From positions 1-6,240 of the forward strand of contig JBDTOI010000225.1 in the NCBI GenBank assembly GCA_039933315.1: a stretch of DNA of 6,240 nt. Direction: 5' to 3'. This DNA is from DASXRU01 sp039933315. Lineage in GTDB: Bacteria > Acidobacteriota > Blastocatellia > Pyrinomonadales > Pyrinomonadaceae. The translations under genes were made by a program, and so were the position numbers. Shown here piece after piece: positions 5,820 to 6,240 of the stretch; the stretch's first letter is position 1; each line of letters starts with the position of its first letter. The notes under the pieces were generated by a model that saw only the letters and a program-made list of their open reading frames with translations, made no database searches and was not told where the DNA came from.

Positions 5820-5928
5820 TTCGTGTTCCTTCGTGTAGTCGGTTAGTGTGTTTTCGTGGATCGTGTGGCTCCGCATCTTAAGCACACGATCCACGAAATT
5901 ACACTAAATCCTCACGAAGCAACACGAA
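5820..5928. repeat. Long imperfect inverted repeat (TTCGTG-rich hairpin element)
   Basis: The left arm is 5820-5867 and the right arm 5883-5928. The inner 15 bp, TTCGTGGATCGTGTG (5853-5867), pairs perfectly with 5883-5897 around a 15-nt loop. The outer ends TTCGTGTT (5820-5827) and AACACGAA (5921-5928) also pair perfectly, and a 10-base match with small gaps joins them. Within each arm the unit TTCGTG recurs three times, so the arms look built from a degenerate short tandem repeat. It is noncoding. It lies between the start of the methyltransferase gene and the broken 6013-6198 gene, both on the minus strand, and would be transcribed as a stable hairpin. Confidence 0.85.
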
Positions 5929-6012
5929 CAAATGCCGGTTCGATGCGAATCGACGGGGACTTTTTTGTGCCTGCCGGGGCCCTGGTCAATTACACCTGGC
6001 TTAGTACATCTA

Positions 6013-6198
6013 TCACGTGGGGAACATCATTGCTCTCGTTCCATCTTCAAACAGCCCGGCGGCGATGCCTTCTTTGACCCTGAGCGTAACGTTGCGATAA
6101 AGAGTGGCAAAGTAGCCCAGCCGATCGCTTTGCTGGCGAGCGCGGTGGATTACCTCGCCGAGTTGAGCGAGAACTTCATCGATGGTCTGTGCGGGCAT
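6013..6198 (-). pseudogene. N-terminal fragment of a DUF5995-like gene
   Basis: The frame encodes 61 aa beginning MPAQTIDEVLAQLGEVIHRA and continuing through RLGYFATLYRNVTLRVKEGI and AAGLFEDGTR. From memory this resembles the first ~55 residues of DUF5995 proteins, which are normally more than 200 aa and continue after this point with a conserved Met/Leu/Asp-rich segment. Here the resemblance stops at R55 (about base 6034); six unrelated residues and a TGA follow, and no other frame in 5930-6012 restores the domain. I therefore read it as a 3'-truncated gene. A short intact protein is the alternative. No Shine-Dalgarno precedes the ATG; the bases just upstream read CCTCC on the coding strand, the opposite of a ribosome site. 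The 5929-6012 stretch after it holds no other feature I can support. Confidence 0.5.
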
Positions 6199-6240
6199 GG
6201 AGGTCAGGTCTCAGCTTCTGTGCTATCTTGCGTGCCGCCC

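Noticed and set aside
5940..5972. Small hairpin (GGTTCG-ATG-CGAATC, about 5938-5952) followed by a T run as a plus-strand terminator
   Set aside because: The T run starts about 10 nt after a weak 6-bp stem and no plus-strand gene precedes it.
1..6240. tRNA, rRNA, riboswitch, CRISPR array or transposase
   Set aside because: No cloverleaf, conserved rRNA segment, regularly spaced repeat-spacer array or transposase motif could be recognised on either strand.

Overview
The window looks like an ordinary chromosomal stretch of a moderately GC-rich bacterium, most likely an Acidobacteriota member of the Blastocatellia/Pyrinomonadales type. That placement is inference: it rests on a Thr/Asn-rich lipoprotein just after its lipobox cysteine, a UbiD homologue of the longer (~590 aa) type, a fragment resembling DUF5995, and dispersed intergenic repeats. 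No rRNA, tRNA, CRISPR array, transposase or phage gene is visible.

Left part (1-1640): the N-terminal two thirds of a PLP-dependent cystathionine gamma-synthase/gamma-lyase family enzyme runs leftwards off the window edge. A 335-bp intergenic region separates it from a divergently transcribed small lipoprotein gene. The lipoprotein has a near-consensus sigma-54 (-24/-12) promoter, a strong Shine-Dalgarno with a TTG start, and a C-terminal half made of 11-residue repeats encoded by 33-bp DNA repeats.

Middle (1641-4010): a strong hairpin terminator follows the lipoprotein gene. Then an extended -10 promoter and a good ribosome site precede a 98-aa protein with a single CxxC and a coiled coil. 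Next on the same strand is a full-length UbiD-family prenylated-FMN decarboxylase. The stop codon of the UbiD gene lies inside the first arm of a 28-bp inverted pair of REP-like palindromes.

Right part (4011-6240), all minus strand: apparent remains of a frame-disrupted small gene, an intact SnoaL-like (NTF2 fold) protein, an intergenic stretch with a short repeated motif, a class I SAM-dependent methyltransferase, a ~109-bp imperfect inverted repeat able to form a long hairpin, and an N-terminal fragment of what looks like a DUF5995 gene that ends abruptly.

The genes do not form one pathway. The only plausible co-transcribed pair is the CxxC/coiled-coil protein and UbiD. The most interesting points are the sigma-54 control of the repeat lipoprotein, the altered metal-site residues in the UbiD homologue, and the two intergenic hairpin repeat elements, which sit beside a stop codon and beside a truncated gene. 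I found no convincing new multi-gene system.
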